NCBI GenBank assembly: GCA_936914845.1
Contig: CAKZGE010000001.1
Location: forward strand, 62,001-126,000
Reading direction: 5' to 3'
From: an uncultured Chloracidobacterium sp.
Lineage (GTDB): Bacteria > Acidobacteriota > Blastocatellia > Pyrinomonadales > Pyrinomonadaceae
DNA: 64,000 nucleotides
The notes under the pieces were generated by a model that saw only the letters and a list, made by a program, of their open reading frames with translations, did no database searches and was not told the origin of the DNA. Below are positions 25,034-34,591 of the stretch, piece after piece. The position numbers and the translations under genes were made by a program. Each line of letters starts with the position of its first letter. Position 1 is the first letter of the stretch.

Positions 25034-26164
25034 ATGATGATACGAATCGGAATTGTATTTGGCGGCCGTTCGGGCGAACATGAAGTCTCCGTGCGTTCTG
25101 CGGCAACGGTTATCCGCGAGATCGATCGAACCAGATATCTCCCGATCCCGATCGCGGTAGATAACCACGGAATGTGGCAGCGGCCGGCGGATTCGCTTCG
25201 ATATTTGCCGATCGATGTCAGAGAAACGCTTGCCGAAGATATCAAAAGCCTTCCGAGCGGCGAGATCACCTTACCCGGCGACACAAAGTTCAAGGGCTTG
25301 TGTGTTTTCGGCGAAAAGGAGAAAGAAACGGTATTTTTAGACGTGATCTTTCCGGTTCTACACGGCACATACGGCGAAGACGGCACTATACAGGGGCTTT
25401 TTGAGATGGCCGATATCCCATACGTCGGATGCGGCGTGCTTGCTTCGTCTTGCGGGATGGACAAGGCGGTGATGAAGATCCTTTTTGAAGCGGAGCAGCT
25501 ACCGATCTGCCGACACGTCTGGTTCCTACGCAGCGAATGGGAACGCGATCCGGCGGCGGTCGTTTTAAAGATCGAATCGAGCTTGGGCTATCCATGTTTT
25601 GTAAAGCCGGCAAACCTCGGCTCCTCGGTCGGAGTTTCGCGTGCCGATTCGGCTGAGCCCCTCGAGAAGGCAATTGACCTTGCCGCCGAATACGACCGCA
25701 AGATAATCGTTGAAGAAGCTCTCGATATGCGCGAGATAGAATGTGCCGTTATCGGAAACGACGATCCGGAGGCAAGTTTGCCGGGCGAATACATAATTCG
25801 CGACAAGGAAAAGAAATTTCTCGATTACACGGAAAAATATGCCGGGACCGGAAATAATGAATTCGTCGTCCCGGCTCCGATCTCAGAGGAACTTTCGCAA
25901 AAGATCCGCGATATGGCGGTGCGGGCTTTTCGTTCGATCGATGGTTCCGGATTGGCGCGCGTTGATTTCTTTTTGCGGAATGATACGGGGACGTTGCTTA
26001 TCAATGAGATCAACACACTGCCGGGGTTGACCGATGCGTCCGGATTTCCGAAAATGTGGGCCGGTTCGGGAAAGTCCTTTTCGGCGGTTATCGACGAATT
26101 GGTAGAGCTTGCATTTGCAAGGCACAAAGATAAAAGCCGAACGAAAACGTCTTTTGATAAATGA
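25034..26164 (+). CDS. ddl: D-alanine--D-alanine ligase
   Basis: 376 residues of the ATP-grasp family. It makes the D-Ala-D-Ala dipeptide for peptidoglycan. The N-terminal GGRSGEHEVSVRSA, the HGTYGEDGTIQG substrate loop, KPANLGSSVGVSR and the C-terminal INEINTLPGLTD are all visible. The ATG at 25034 is the start giving the canonical N-terminus; the frame is open further upstream into rocF. Its stop TGA abuts the convergent VWA gene stop with no space between, forming the palindrome TGATCA at 26162-26167. Confidence 0.97.
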   Translation: MMIRIGIVFGGRSGEHEVSVRSAATVIREIDRTRYLPIPIAVDNHGMWQRPADSLRYLPIDVRETLAEDIKSLPSGEITLPGDTKFKGLCVFGEKEKETVFLDVIFPVLHGTYGEDGTIQGLFEMADIPYVGCGVLASSCGMDKAVMKILFEAEQLPICRHVWFLRSEWERDPAAVVLKIESSLGYPCFVKPANLGSSVGVSRADSAEPLEKAIDLAAEYDRKIIVEEALDMREIECAVIGNDDPEASLPGEYIIRDKEKKFLDYTEKYAGTGNNEFVVPAPISEELSQKIRDMAVRAFRSIDGSGLARVDFFLRNDTGTLLINEINTLPGLTDASGFPKMWAGSGKSFSAVIDELVELAFARHKDKSRTKTSFDK

Positions 26165-27058
26165 TCACTTCGCGGCAGTGTAGCCCTTGCGGGTCCTGAT
26201 CGATAGGTTCGGCCGGGCAACGCGGACCTCAATACTCCGCCATTTGCCCGATCTTACTTTGTCAGCCGGTTCAAAGGCGAGGGTATATTGCACGCCCAAT
26301 TCATTTACGATCCTCTTAAATGCTTCGCGCATGGCCGTTCCCCCCGGAGCATCGATAAATGTGCCGCCTGAGCGTTCCGCGAAATTCTTCAAGACGCCTT
26401 GGTTCTGCATTCTTTTTGCTTGACCGCCTTCAGCAGAAGACATATCTATCGTGTAGATGACGGCGTTCGCTGCCAAAGCAGCATTCAGAGCTTTGGAAGA
26501 CGACCGGCCGCTGCTGGTATCTTCACCGTCCGATAAGACAATGATCGCTTTGCGCTTTTCACTGCGGGATGACAATTCCGCCGCGGCCTTAAAGATCGCG
26601 TCGTTGAGAGCTGTCATGCCCCGTGCTTTCAGATCGAAAACACGTTCGGCGATGTCCCGGCTATTTGAAAATGGCTGAACCTCAACGATCTTGCTGTCGA
26701 AACGATAGATGGCGGCGCTGTCGTCCGGGCGAAGTCCGTCCAAAAATGCAATAGCGGCGGAACGGGCGATGCTGATCCGCTGTTCCATGCTGCCGGAAGT
26801 ATCGATCAAAATGACAGCGGCAAACGGTGTGCTTTCAGCCGCAAAGAATTCGATGGGCCTTTCGACGCCGTTATCAAACACCTTGAACTGTTCCTTTCGA
26901 AGGCCGGAAACGTATTTGCCGCCGGCATCAAGCACAGTAGCATTGACCACAACCTCAGATGAATCGACGCTGATCACATCTTCGCCGTCTTCGATCTGAG
27001 CCGCAGCACTCGCCACAAGCAGGACGACGAGCATAAATGTTCGCCAAATATCGTGCAT
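26165..27058 (-). CDS. Secreted VWFA-domain protein
   Basis: 297 residues with an N-terminal signal peptide (TFMLVVLLVASAAAQ). A short beta-rich segment with FKVFDNGVERPI precedes a von Willebrand A domain with an intact MIDAS: DTSGS (Asp86), a Thr in GMTALND and Asp in LSDGED. This is the 'VWFA-related' Acidobacteriota type, usually with the same pre-domain; the function is not established. It is the last gene of a minus-strand run with two other signal-peptide proteins, 6 nt after the preceding one, so a joint periplasmic or surface role is possible. Confidence 0.85.
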   Translation of the reverse strand: MHDIWRTFMLVVLLVASAAAQIEDGEDVISVDSSEVVVNATVLDAGGKYVSGLRKEQFKVFDNGVERPIEFFAAESTPFAAVILIDTSGSMEQRISIARSAAIAFLDGLRPDDSAAIYRFDSKIVEVQPFSNSRDIAERVFDLKARGMTALNDAIFKAAAELSSRSEKRKAIIVLSDGEDTSSGRSSSKALNAALAANAVIYTIDMSSAEGGQAKRMQNQGVLKNFAERSGGTFIDAPGGTAMREAFKRIVNELGVQYTLAFEPADKVRSGKWRSIEVRVARPNLSIRTRKGYTAAK

Positions 27059-27063
27059 ATTCG

Positions 27064-27603
27064 TTACTTGAATAGGCGCAGAACGCGAGTTGTTCGGATA
27101 ACCGCATTCGATGTGCGGATCGCCAAGCCGGAAACGGTGAAGCGCGTGGAGCGTTTTAATTCTTCAACGAGTAGTGCGGTCTTTTCGTGAAGGGTCTTCA
27201 AAGCACCGGCCAAAGTAGAAGGTTCGCTTCCTTCCTCTTCAACATCTTCGGCATTCTCCTGGTCATCCCCGCGGCCGCCGAGATCTTTTCGGATCTTGAG
27301 TACGAGCTTCTCCAGATCAGCTAATTTAGCCAAAGATGCCGGAGATAGATGGGAATCTTTATTGAACGAGCTTTCGATATCACCACTTAATTTTACGGCC
27401 GCATCGCCTTTTCGAAGCAGTTCTTCGTGGTCGCGTTTTTCTTTCGCTACACGCTGTTTGGCAAGCATGTCGCGGACGCCGCGCACCTCCGGGGCCTCCG
27501 GATCGCTCGGTTCACCGGTCGTCCGGTTGCGGTCGATCTGCCCCGACGCCGCTTGGGCGAAAATAAGGGTCAATGTGAAAATTATGCCGCCGAAAAGATA
27601 CAT
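27064..27603 (-). CDS. Secreted protein of unknown function, helical
   Basis: 179 residues with a signal peptide (FGGIIFTLTLIFAQAASG). The mature part is charged and mostly helical: lysine/glutamate-rich near 45-85, then an acidic patch (DDQENAEDVEEEGSE), then a basic C-terminal segment (RTSNAVIRTTRVLRLFK). No known domain recognised. It lies between an unknown secreted protein (14 nt upstream) and the VWA protein (6 nt downstream), and all three appear to be one unit. Confidence 0.75.
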   Translation of the reverse strand: MYLFGGIIFTLTLIFAQAASGQIDRNRTTGEPSDPEAPEVRGVRDMLAKQRVAKEKRDHEELLRKGDAAVKLSGDIESSFNKDSHLSPASLAKLADLEKLVLKIRKDLGGRGDDQENAEDVEEEGSEPSTLAGALKTLHEKTALLVEELKRSTRFTVSGLAIRTSNAVIRTTRVLRLFK

Positions 27604-27617
27604 TTGTGGTTTACGGA

Positions 27618-28253
27618 CTACTGGTCCGTGTCAGCCGGTTTGTCGGTATTTTGCGTGTCCAAAGCCTCACCCGTAACAGCTTCGACCAACTTCGCCAAAA
27701 ATTCGTCCTCGGCTAAGCCGGAACTGGGAATGGTCATCCATTCTGTGGTCAAACCGCTGCCGGCTCGGCCTTCGATCTTCGCGTTGACCGATACATTGTT
27801 CTGTATGCCATCAATAGACTGAACTTCGATCGTCAGGGTGTATTGCCCCCGTGACCACGCTGTGTCATTGTATTGTACAACACCATATCGTTTCAATTCG
27901 TTCTGGGCTATCACAGGGCCCTTAGCAAAAACATACGGCTGAGTAATGATTATGCCGTTCGACAATCGAGAAGAGGCCTCATCGACCACCATCTTACGCT
28001 CTTTCAGGATGTCGAGGATCGTCTGAACCAGTATATCTCTTCGGGAAGCGAGCTTGTAGGGATTAGCCAGCCGATCGCGAACGTGGGTCTTGCCTTTGCC
28101 CCAATCAAAAGAACGGGTCGCATCGGTGCTCCGGGACGTCGTTTTGTTGGCGTCTTCTTTGATCCGCTGAGTTTGCGTGTCAATGCCTTTTTGACCAAAA
28201 GCGGCGGCGGTAAGTGCCACTATCGAGAAAGAGATTAGATACAGCCTTGTCAT
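27618..28253 (-). CDS. Secreted protein of unknown function
   Basis: 211 residues with a signal peptide (LISFSIVALTAAAFGQ). The mature region has a lysine/arginine-rich stretch, then alternating beta segments (GIIITQPYVFAKG, QYTLTIEVQSI, VSVNAKIEGRAG) and a C-terminal tail rich in Asp/Thr. It resembles DUF4136-like or NlpB/BamC-like periplasmic domains in layout, but I do not recognise a family. It appears to be the first gene of the three-gene minus-strand unit ending with the VWA protein. Confidence 0.72.
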   Translation of the reverse strand: MTRLYLISFSIVALTAAAFGQKGIDTQTQRIKEDANKTTSRSTDATRSFDWGKGKTHVRDRLANPYKLASRRDILVQTILDILKERKMVVDEASSRLSNGIIITQPYVFAKGPVIAQNELKRYGVVQYNDTAWSRGQYTLTIEVQSIDGIQNNVSVNAKIEGRAGSGLTTEWMTIPSSGLAEDEFLAKLVEAVTGEALDTQNTDKPADTDQ

Positions 28254-28397
28254 ATTAAAACGTTAACCGATGTCTGCCCAAAATGGCAACAGAAATGATG
28301 TACGAATATATGATGAACTCTATTCTTCAATAGTTGTAAAGGGCCGTTTCTCCTTGATGAGCTGTATCAAATGCAGCGGCATCATGAACACCCTTGC

Positions 28398-29156
28398 CTA
28401 GTTTTCAGGGTTTTGCATTTCTAAGAGAAGAGTATGTTTCAGAAAGGCATGATGGGCCGCGAATTTGGCAATGCAATAGCCCGGGAAACCATCTAGGAAA
28501 CCGCCTTTTAGAATGTAGGAGCGAATGAATGCGGCCGGGCCGGCGATAATTGTTCGCAGGGAATTGGTTCGCCGACCCGTTTCGAACATTTGCTTCGCGG
28601 CAAGCGGGGCGTAACGGCTGCCGATCATTTCATGATGATGAGCGGGGCTTTCAACGCTGTAATGCAAAATGTCTCCGGTTAAAACGCCGGGTTTTTCGCC
28701 GGCTTCAAGTTCGACGCTTTCGTGGATCATAACGGGCTTCCAATGTGCCTTGCGGCGGTCAAACAGGCGAAGTTGACGGTCGGGGTACCAACCGCCGTGG
28801 CGGATCTCGCGTCCCATATAGACGGAAAGCCGGGGCATAGTGTAGCCGGAGCTCGCCAGGCCACCGTCTTTTAAGCCGACAATTTGGTCCCGCAGAGCGG
28901 CCGAAACCTCTTCGTCAGCGTCGAGACTAAAGATCACATCGTGCGTCGCAGAATCGACCGCAAGCTGTTTTTGTTCGGCAAACCCCGGCCATTTGTTCAC
29001 CACTACGCGAGCACCGAGTCTTTCGGCGATCGCGCGGGTCGCGTCCGTGCTTTCAGAATCAACAACTACTATCTCATCGGCCCAACTGAGGCTGTTTAAT
29101 GCCCGTTCGATGTTTCGCTCTTCGTTATAGGTTATGACCGCAGCAGTTATCTTCAC
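28398..29156 (-). CDS. Family 2 glycosyltransferase (WaaE/KdtX-like)
   Basis: 252 residues. GT-A fold: VITYNEERNIERAL at the N-terminus, IVVVDSESTDAT and the DxD motif in FSLDADEEVS. The segment IRHGGWYPDRQLRLF is typical of the lipopolysaccharide core glycosyltransferases related to WaaE/KdtX. The C-terminus is hydrophobic with possible membrane association. The sugar and acceptor are unknown. A 144-nt gap with no recognisable feature separates it from the preceding minus-strand gene on one side. Confidence 0.87.
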   Translation of the reverse strand: MKITAAVITYNEERNIERALNSLSWADEIVVVDSESTDATRAIAERLGARVVVNKWPGFAEQKQLAVDSATHDVIFSLDADEEVSAALRDQIVGLKDGGLASSGYTMPRLSVYMGREIRHGGWYPDRQLRLFDRRKAHWKPVMIHESVELEAGEKPGVLTGDILHYSVESPAHHHEMIGSRYAPLAAKQMFETGRRTNSLRTIIAGPAAFIRSYILKGGFLDGFPGYCIAKFAAHHAFLKHTLLLEMQNPEN

Positions 29157-29180
29157 GCGAGAATTGTCGCAAAGTTAAAG

Positions 29181-29215
29181 AAAAACGCAAAGTGTCGGAT
29201 CTAGACACCTTGCGT
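29181..29215 (-). terminator. Rho-independent terminator after the TolC-family gene
   Basis: On the minus strand a 12-bp stem (ACGCAAGGTGTC paired with GACACTTTGCGT, one G-U pair) with a 7-nt loop is followed by TTTTTCTTT. It lies about 40 nt after the stop of the TolC-family gene. Confidence 0.85.
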
Positions 29216-29253
29216 TCGTGATAAGCCATTGCCGCTAAACAGCAGTTATAAAA

Positions 29254-31050
29254 CTACTTATCGTCGATCGGAGATTCTATAACGACGTTGTTCAGCTCGA
29301 AAGTGGTCGAAGTTACCCGCTGAAGATCGGCAAGTGATTTATTATAATCGGTTTCGGCCCGGATCTCTGAGTTACGGGCCGCGGCAAGCGTGTTCTCGCG
29401 TTGAAAGAGAAGAAAGGTCGTCGAACGGCCGGAATCGAAAAGCTTCCGTTCGCCGTCGAGCTGGATCTCAGCGTTTTGGCGGGCACGGCGGGCGGTCAGC
29501 ACTCGCTGACGCGAAGTTTCGACGGCCTGCACCGCATTGCGGACCTCGACGATCACGGTTTGTTCAGCGGCTCGAGTTTCGCTTTCCAAGCGTGAGCCTT
29601 GGATGCGGGCGCTGGCAAGGTCTGCTTTTGCCGAACGATTGCGAAAAGGGAAAGAAAAAGTGACGCCGACAGAATAATTGGGTGCGTCGCTGCGAAAGAT
29701 GTTCGACATCGAGCGTTCGAAGCCGCCGCGAAAATAGCTGGGCGAACCCGGGACTATCACGACCGGAACTGCGATCGGCCCATGGAAATTTTGGATCTGC
29801 TGCAGCAGGAACGCACTGGCATTGGTCGCGGGGTCGCCGGAGATCAAAGGGGCGGAAAAAGGGTCGGTCGAAATATTACCCCGAGCGAGCCCGTTCATGG
29901 CAAAACTCGTGTTCAGATCGATCTGCGGCTTTACCTGATTCTTAAAGAAGCTGACATCAATATCATTGATATCACGCGCGAGCTTAAGCCGCCGAAGTTC
30001 GTAGCGGTTGTCCATCGCATCTTTGATCGCGTCGTCAAGATTGACGGTATCAAGGCTAAAGGCGGGAGTATCGGTGGGAACAAAACTTTGCTGCCATTCC
30101 GGCGCGGCGGTATCACGAAGCATCAGTTGCTTCAAGCTATTCTCGGTCGAAGCAACCTGTTGTGTCGCGAGAAGCAGATCGCCTTCCCGGTTGGCGAGTT
30201 CGGTCTCGACCTCAGCTTTTGCCAGCGGAGCAGCAGCACCGGCGGATATTCTGGCTTCGACCTGACGCAGATTCTCTTGAGCAAGGCTAACATTGGCAAC
30301 GCGATTTTGTTGGTTGCGAAGAGCGAAAACCAGCTCCCAGTAAGTGTTTTGCACTTGGGCGATCATCTCGATCGTCTGGCGGCGGAAATCGGTATCGGTC
30401 TGCTCCAGCCGCCGTTGGGCGATCTTGATGTTGCGGCGCTGAGAATCAATGCGGAAATTGCGGAAAAGCGGCTGTGTGTAGCGCACCCCCAATTGTGACG
30501 AATAAGTCGCCCCGCCGCCGGAGATCAAACCGGAACTGAGCTGCTGTTGGGAAAAAACATTTTCCGTGCGGGTATTATTGAAATATGCCTGATAGCTGCC
30601 GCCGCCCGGCCGCACGAATTGTGTGACATTGGCGTTCAGAGCCAGATCGTTAGTGGCATCCGTACCGGTTATCTGAGAATGGGTATAGGTCGGAGAGGCA
30701 TTAAAGACCGGATCGTAAAATCCTTTGAGCGAAACAATGGTCTGTTCCTGAATGCGCACGTCATCACGTGCCATTTCGACATTGTTATTATTTTCCAGCG
30801 CTTTTCTGATCGCTTCTTGGAGCGTTATCGGCGTCGTTTGAGCTGTCTGAACGCCAACCCGAACCAACGAGGTCGGCACTGAATAGCGCGAGGTGCGGAT
30901 CGGTTCATCCTTCGCCGGCGAGATCTCGCTCTTATTTTCGGTACGCACCTCAGCAACCTGAGAAGATTGGGCAAATGCCCCCGAAACTCCGCCGATCACG
31001 CCGAATGAGATGGCAGCTATTGAAAAAAGGTAATGACGGAAGATATTCAT
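29254..31050 (-). CDS. TolC-family outer-membrane efflux protein
   Basis: 598 residues with a signal peptide ending near AFAQ (about 28). Two outer-membrane-factor repeats are visible, with the typical EAIRKALENNNNVEMARDDV and RYELRRLKLARDIND stretches and long coiled-coil helices (ARRARQNAEIQLDGERKLF). It would form a trimeric channel for a tripartite exporter. No membrane-fusion or inner-membrane pump gene lies next to it. It has about 150 residues more than E. coli TolC, mostly in the N-terminal part and a Gly/Pro-rich insertion near 410-460. Confidence 0.92.
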   Translation of the reverse strand: MNIFRHYLFSIAAISFGVIGGVSGAFAQSSQVAEVRTENKSEISPAKDEPIRTSRYSVPTSLVRVGVQTAQTTPITLQEAIRKALENNNNVEMARDDVRIQEQTIVSLKGFYDPVFNASPTYTHSQITGTDATNDLALNANVTQFVRPGGGSYQAYFNNTRTENVFSQQQLSSGLISGGGATYSSQLGVRYTQPLFRNFRIDSQRRNIKIAQRRLEQTDTDFRRQTIEMIAQVQNTYWELVFALRNQQNRVANVSLAQENLRQVEARISAGAAAPLAKAEVETELANREGDLLLATQQVASTENSLKQLMLRDTAAPEWQQSFVPTDTPAFSLDTVNLDDAIKDAMDNRYELRRLKLARDINDIDVSFFKNQVKPQIDLNTSFAMNGLARGNISTDPFSAPLISGDPATNASAFLLQQIQNFHGPIAVPVVIVPGSPSYFRGGFERSMSNIFRSDAPNYSVGVTFSFPFRNRSAKADLASARIQGSRLESETRAAEQTVIVEVRNAVQAVETSRQRVLTARRARQNAEIQLDGERKLFDSGRSTTFLLFQRENTLAAARNSEIRAETDYNKSLADLQRVTSTTFELNNVVIESPIDDK

Positions 31051-31184
31051 TTAGGATCGCTCCGGTATAAATTGTCAGCTTTATGAAAGTAACAGAAAAA
31101 CTCAAACGGTTACTACGATTGAAAAATTACGATAGTTTCAACAAATTTGCTCTTTCTAGGATACTCCGGGTAGATCGGGGTTCG

Positions 31185-31213
31185 TTGAAGTTTAGCCCGA
31201 AGTAGGGTATCGT
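31185..31213 (+). promoter_or_regulatory. Possible promoter of the glycolytic operon
   Basis: TTGAAG (31185-31190) and TATCGT (31208-31213) are separated by 17 nt, upstream of gap. Each matches the consensus at four of six positions. The assignment rests on spacing and is weak. Confidence 0.3.
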
Positions 31214-31258
31214 CAAGATAAAGATACGGATATTTTCGGAGGAAATAATTCTTACAAA

Positions 31259-32266
31259 ATGGCAATCAAAGTAGGTATTAACGGTTTTGGCCGCATCGGA
31301 CGCAACGTGCTTCGCACATGTTTGGGCGATAAGGATATCGATTTTGTGGCGGTCAATGACCTGACCGACACAAAAACCTTGGCCCATCTGCTTAAATACG
31401 ATTCGATCATGGGCAATTTGCACCAGTCCGTAACGGCAGAGGGCGATACGATTAGCGTTGACGGCGACAGTTTTAAGGTATTTTCTGAAAAAGACCCGGC
31501 TGCTATTGATTGGGAATCGGTCGGAGCCGAGATAGTTATCGAATCGACCGGCCGATTTACGAAAGCCGAAGACGCCGCAAAGCATCTGCGCGGAAGCGTG
31601 AAAAAGGTAATCATTTCGGCTCCGGCAAAGAACGAAGACGTAACGATCGTACTGGGTGTAAATGAGAACATGTATGACCCGGCGGCCCACAATATCATTT
31701 CAAACGCTTCATGCACGACGAACTGCCTGGCGCCGGTAGCTAAAGTGATACATGAGGCTTTTGGTATCAAAAATGCCCTGATGAATACGATCCACAGCTA
31801 TACGAATGACCAACAGTTGCTTGATCTTCCGCACAAAGACCTGCGTCGGGCACGCGCCGCCGCTCTTTCAATGATCCCGACATCCACCGGAGCGGCAAAG
31901 GCCGTTGCCCTGGTGATCCCTGAGTTAAAGGGCAAATTTGACGGTATCTCGGTGCGTGTTCCAACTCCGAACGTTTCGTTGGTCGATTTGGTGATCAACG
32001 TCGAAAAACCGACCAGCACAGAAGAGGTGAATCAAACGCTAAAGTCGGCAGCAGAAGGGCCGCTGAAGGGAATTCTGGCATTTTCGGAGGAACCCTTGGT
32101 TTCGATAGATTTCCGCGGTAACGATAATTCCTCGATAGTTGATGCGGAAAATACGAAGGTCATTGACGGCACGGCGATAAAGATCTTAGCGTGGTACGAC
32201 AACGAATGGGGCTATTCGTGCCGAGTGCGTGATCTTGTGAAATTTGTTGCTGAAAAAGGGCTCTAA
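31259..32266 (+). CDS. gap: Glyceraldehyde-3-phosphate dehydrogenase
   Basis: 335 residues. It oxidises glyceraldehyde-3-phosphate with NAD and phosphate. N-terminal NAD site KVGINGFGRIGRNV; catalytic Cys in SNASCTTNC (about 150-157); His in HSYTNDQ; LRRARAAALSMIPTSTGAAKA and WYDNEWGYS are the family signatures. The length is standard. An S41 protease follows after 6 nt, then pgk. The operon therefore contains gap, pgk and tpiA with two unrelated genes between them. Confidence 0.98.
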   Translation: MAIKVGINGFGRIGRNVLRTCLGDKDIDFVAVNDLTDTKTLAHLLKYDSIMGNLHQSVTAEGDTISVDGDSFKVFSEKDPAAIDWESVGAEIVIESTGRFTKAEDAAKHLRGSVKKVIISAPAKNEDVTIVLGVNENMYDPAAHNIISNASCTTNCLAPVAKVIHEAFGIKNALMNTIHSYTNDQQLLDLPHKDLRRARAAALSMIPTSTGAAKAVALVIPELKGKFDGISVRVPTPNVSLVDLVINVEKPTSTEEVNQTLKSAAEGPLKGILAFSEEPLVSIDFRGNDNSSIVDAENTKVIDGTAIKILAWYDNEWGYSCRVRDLVKFVAEKGL

Positions 32267-32272
32267 TGTTCG

Positions 32273-34525
32273 ATGTTTGAACACCTTGCAAGGCGGATAG
32301 TTTTGACGGCCGGAATTGTTGCGATGCTCGCGGCATTCCAGCCGTTTTTTGCGCAGCAACGCCGCACCGCGGTCCCCGCTAAAAAGCGTAATGTTTCAGC
32401 CCCGGAAACAGCCGATCAAAAGCGTCGCAAAGAAACGTTTCTTGCGGTAATTGCAACTCTTGCTGTTAACTATTTCGACCCGCGGTACGACAACCTCTAT
32501 TGGATCCGCTTAAAAAACGACTATCAATCGCGGGTCAACGCTGTCAGATCAGACACAGAACTGCATGATCTGCTGTCGGAAATGATCGCCAAGCTGAATG
32601 TTTCCCATTTAATGATCATTCCACCGGAAGTGACGCGAGCGATAGAAAGTGCCCGGATAGAAGCCAAAGCCCGCGAGGCCGAGCGTAAGAAAAGCCGAAA
32701 TGACGAGATCGTACCGCCCGGACCCGACGATCTGGAAGACGATGAACTCAGCGAATACGGGATCGGAGCCGAACTTCGGCTTATCGATGGAAAATTCGTT
32801 ATCGCCAGGTTTTCGCCCAATTCTTCTGCGGAAAAGGCCGGTCTGAAAACCGGTTTCGTCATCGAACGTATAAACGGCGTGGTGCTGAGCGACATTCTCC
32901 GCCGTATCGCCAACAGCACTGAAAACGCAAAACCTTTGCTGAGAACACTTGCGGGACAGATCTCAACGTGGTTTCTTAACGGGGACAAAGACACCGCCGT
33001 TAATATCACATATCTCGATGAGAATGATGCGGCCAAAGAATTAACGATAAAACGCGAAAAACTTTATACGGAATGGATCAAGATCGCTAATACACTTCCG
33101 GAACGCCCATTGACGTTTGAATCACGCTCGCTCAACGAAGACGTCGGTTATATTCATTTTAATTATTTTGCACTGCCGGTCGTTGCTAAATTTTGCGATG
33201 CGATCGGCACAATGAAGGGTAAAAAGGCTCTGGTTCTCGACCTTCGCGGCAATTACGGGGGAGTTTTGGCCACGATGAGCGGGTTGGCGGGAATGCTCAG
33301 CCCCAAAAATATCGCACTGGGTACGGCAAGGTACAGAACCGGCGACGAAATTATGTCGGCCGAGTCCAAAGCAAAGCATTTTGACGGCAAAATAGTGATC
33401 CTGACGGACGACCAATCAATATCGGCAGCCGAAGTTTTTGCGGCCGCTTTGCGTGATAATGATCTTGCCGTGGTAGTTGGCACGAAAACCGCCGGAGCCG
33501 CGTTGCCTTCACTTTCTATCGAATTGCCGACAGGTGCGATACTGCAGTATCCGATAGCTGATTTTCGTTCGCCGCAGGGAAATTTGCTGGAAGGTGCCGG
33601 ATTGACGCCCGATGTAGAGGTCCCACTGGTCCGCAAAGATCTTCTGGCCGGAGGCGATACACAATTGAACGCCGCCTTATCTCTTATCCAGAGCGACCGC
33701 TATTCTGCCATCTTAGAGCAACATCGCAAACAACGAGCCGCTTTGGCAGCTTCCAGGGGTGACGGGCCCCCACCACCACCGCCGCCACGCTCGATCTCAG
33801 GACCTATTAAGCAGCAAAACGTCCCCGTGCAGAGCGTTCTCGACAACACGGCCCCACCGGAACCGAAAGAAAAGAAGGATAGCCGTGCTGTCAAGGTCAT
33901 TGACGATCTTTTGACTGCCATCGGCGGAAGAGAAGCGGTTCGCTCTTTGAACACATATGAAGTTCACGGCCGAACCGATCTGCTGATGAAAGGTGCACGA
34001 AATTCTTTTCAACTTAGCATTTTTCGAGATGGCCCGAATCTATATTCCGAGGTATTGAACTCCGCCGTTTCGGGTGAGATCCGCGAGGTTTTCAATAACG
34101 GCAAGCACTTTGTGCAGACCGATTATGGAATGACGAAGGAAATGCCGCCTTTCGTAGATGTTGTCGAAAACGATATTTTTTCAGCATTTCGCAGCTTGGC
34201 GGAGGACAACTATTTTTCCACTCTCAACTACAGCGGCATTTTCGATCGCGAAGGCCGCAAGGTTCACGTGCTGGACGGCATCACTAAAGACGGAATGCTG
34301 GTGGCTTTGGCAATCGATACGGAAACGGATCTGTTAGCGTCGTTTACAGGGTCCTATTACGGGCTTTCCTTTAACGATTACAATGAGGTCGGCAGATTAA
34401 AACTTCCGTTTTCTATAACGCGCCAGGGGCTGATGTCCATCGAACTGGATGAAGTAGCGGTCGGGAAAAAGGCCGACCCGAAGATCTTTACCGCTAAAAC
34501 GCAATGCTTCGATATTGCCGATTAG
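32273..34525 (+). CDS. S41-family peptidase with PDZ and C-terminal lipoprotein-sorting-like domain
   Basis: 750 residues with an N-terminal signal or anchor segment (LTAGIVAMLAAFQPFFAQ). A PDZ-like segment lies near 160-240, and a C-terminal-processing-protease domain near 285-460. The candidate catalytic pair is Ser382 in DQSISAAE and Lys405 in GTKTAGA, in the order expected for the family. A proline run follows near residue 499, then a C-terminal region (about 545-745) that resembles LolA-type lipoprotein-sorting folds. It is co-directional with and 6 nt after gap, so a functional link with central metabolism or simple operon insertion is possible. Substrate unknown. Confidence 0.85.
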   Translation: MFEHLARRIVLTAGIVAMLAAFQPFFAQQRRTAVPAKKRNVSAPETADQKRRKETFLAVIATLAVNYFDPRYDNLYWIRLKNDYQSRVNAVRSDTELHDLLSEMIAKLNVSHLMIIPPEVTRAIESARIEAKAREAERKKSRNDEIVPPGPDDLEDDELSEYGIGAELRLIDGKFVIARFSPNSSAEKAGLKTGFVIERINGVVLSDILRRIANSTENAKPLLRTLAGQISTWFLNGDKDTAVNITYLDENDAAKELTIKREKLYTEWIKIANTLPERPLTFESRSLNEDVGYIHFNYFALPVVAKFCDAIGTMKGKKALVLDLRGNYGGVLATMSGLAGMLSPKNIALGTARYRTGDEIMSAESKAKHFDGKIVILTDDQSISAAEVFAAALRDNDLAVVVGTKTAGAALPSLSIELPTGAILQYPIADFRSPQGNLLEGAGLTPDVEVPLVRKDLLAGGDTQLNAALSLIQSDRYSAILEQHRKQRAALAASRGDGPPPPPPPRSISGPIKQQNVPVQSVLDNTAPPEPKEKKDSRAVKVIDDLLTAIGGREAVRSLNTYEVHGRTDLLMKGARNSFQLSIFRDGPNLYSEVLNSAVSGEIREVFNNGKHFVQTDYGMTKEMPPFVDVVENDIFSAFRSLAEDNYFSTLNYSGIFDREGRKVHVLDGITKDGMLVALAIDTETDLLASFTGSYYGLSFNDYNEVGRLKLPFSITRQGLMSIELDEVAVGKKADPKIFTAKTQCFDIAD

Positions 34526-34591
34526 ACCAGCTTTCTGATATCTTTTCGGCGTGATATGATAAATGGCATCAAGTCGGTCTTCTAGCAATCC

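Noticed and set aside
29599..30498. Plus-strand open frame of 299 codons opposite the TolC-family gene
   Set aside because: The minus-strand frame encodes a full outer-membrane factor with signal peptide; the plus-strand translation is low in structure and shows no family motif.
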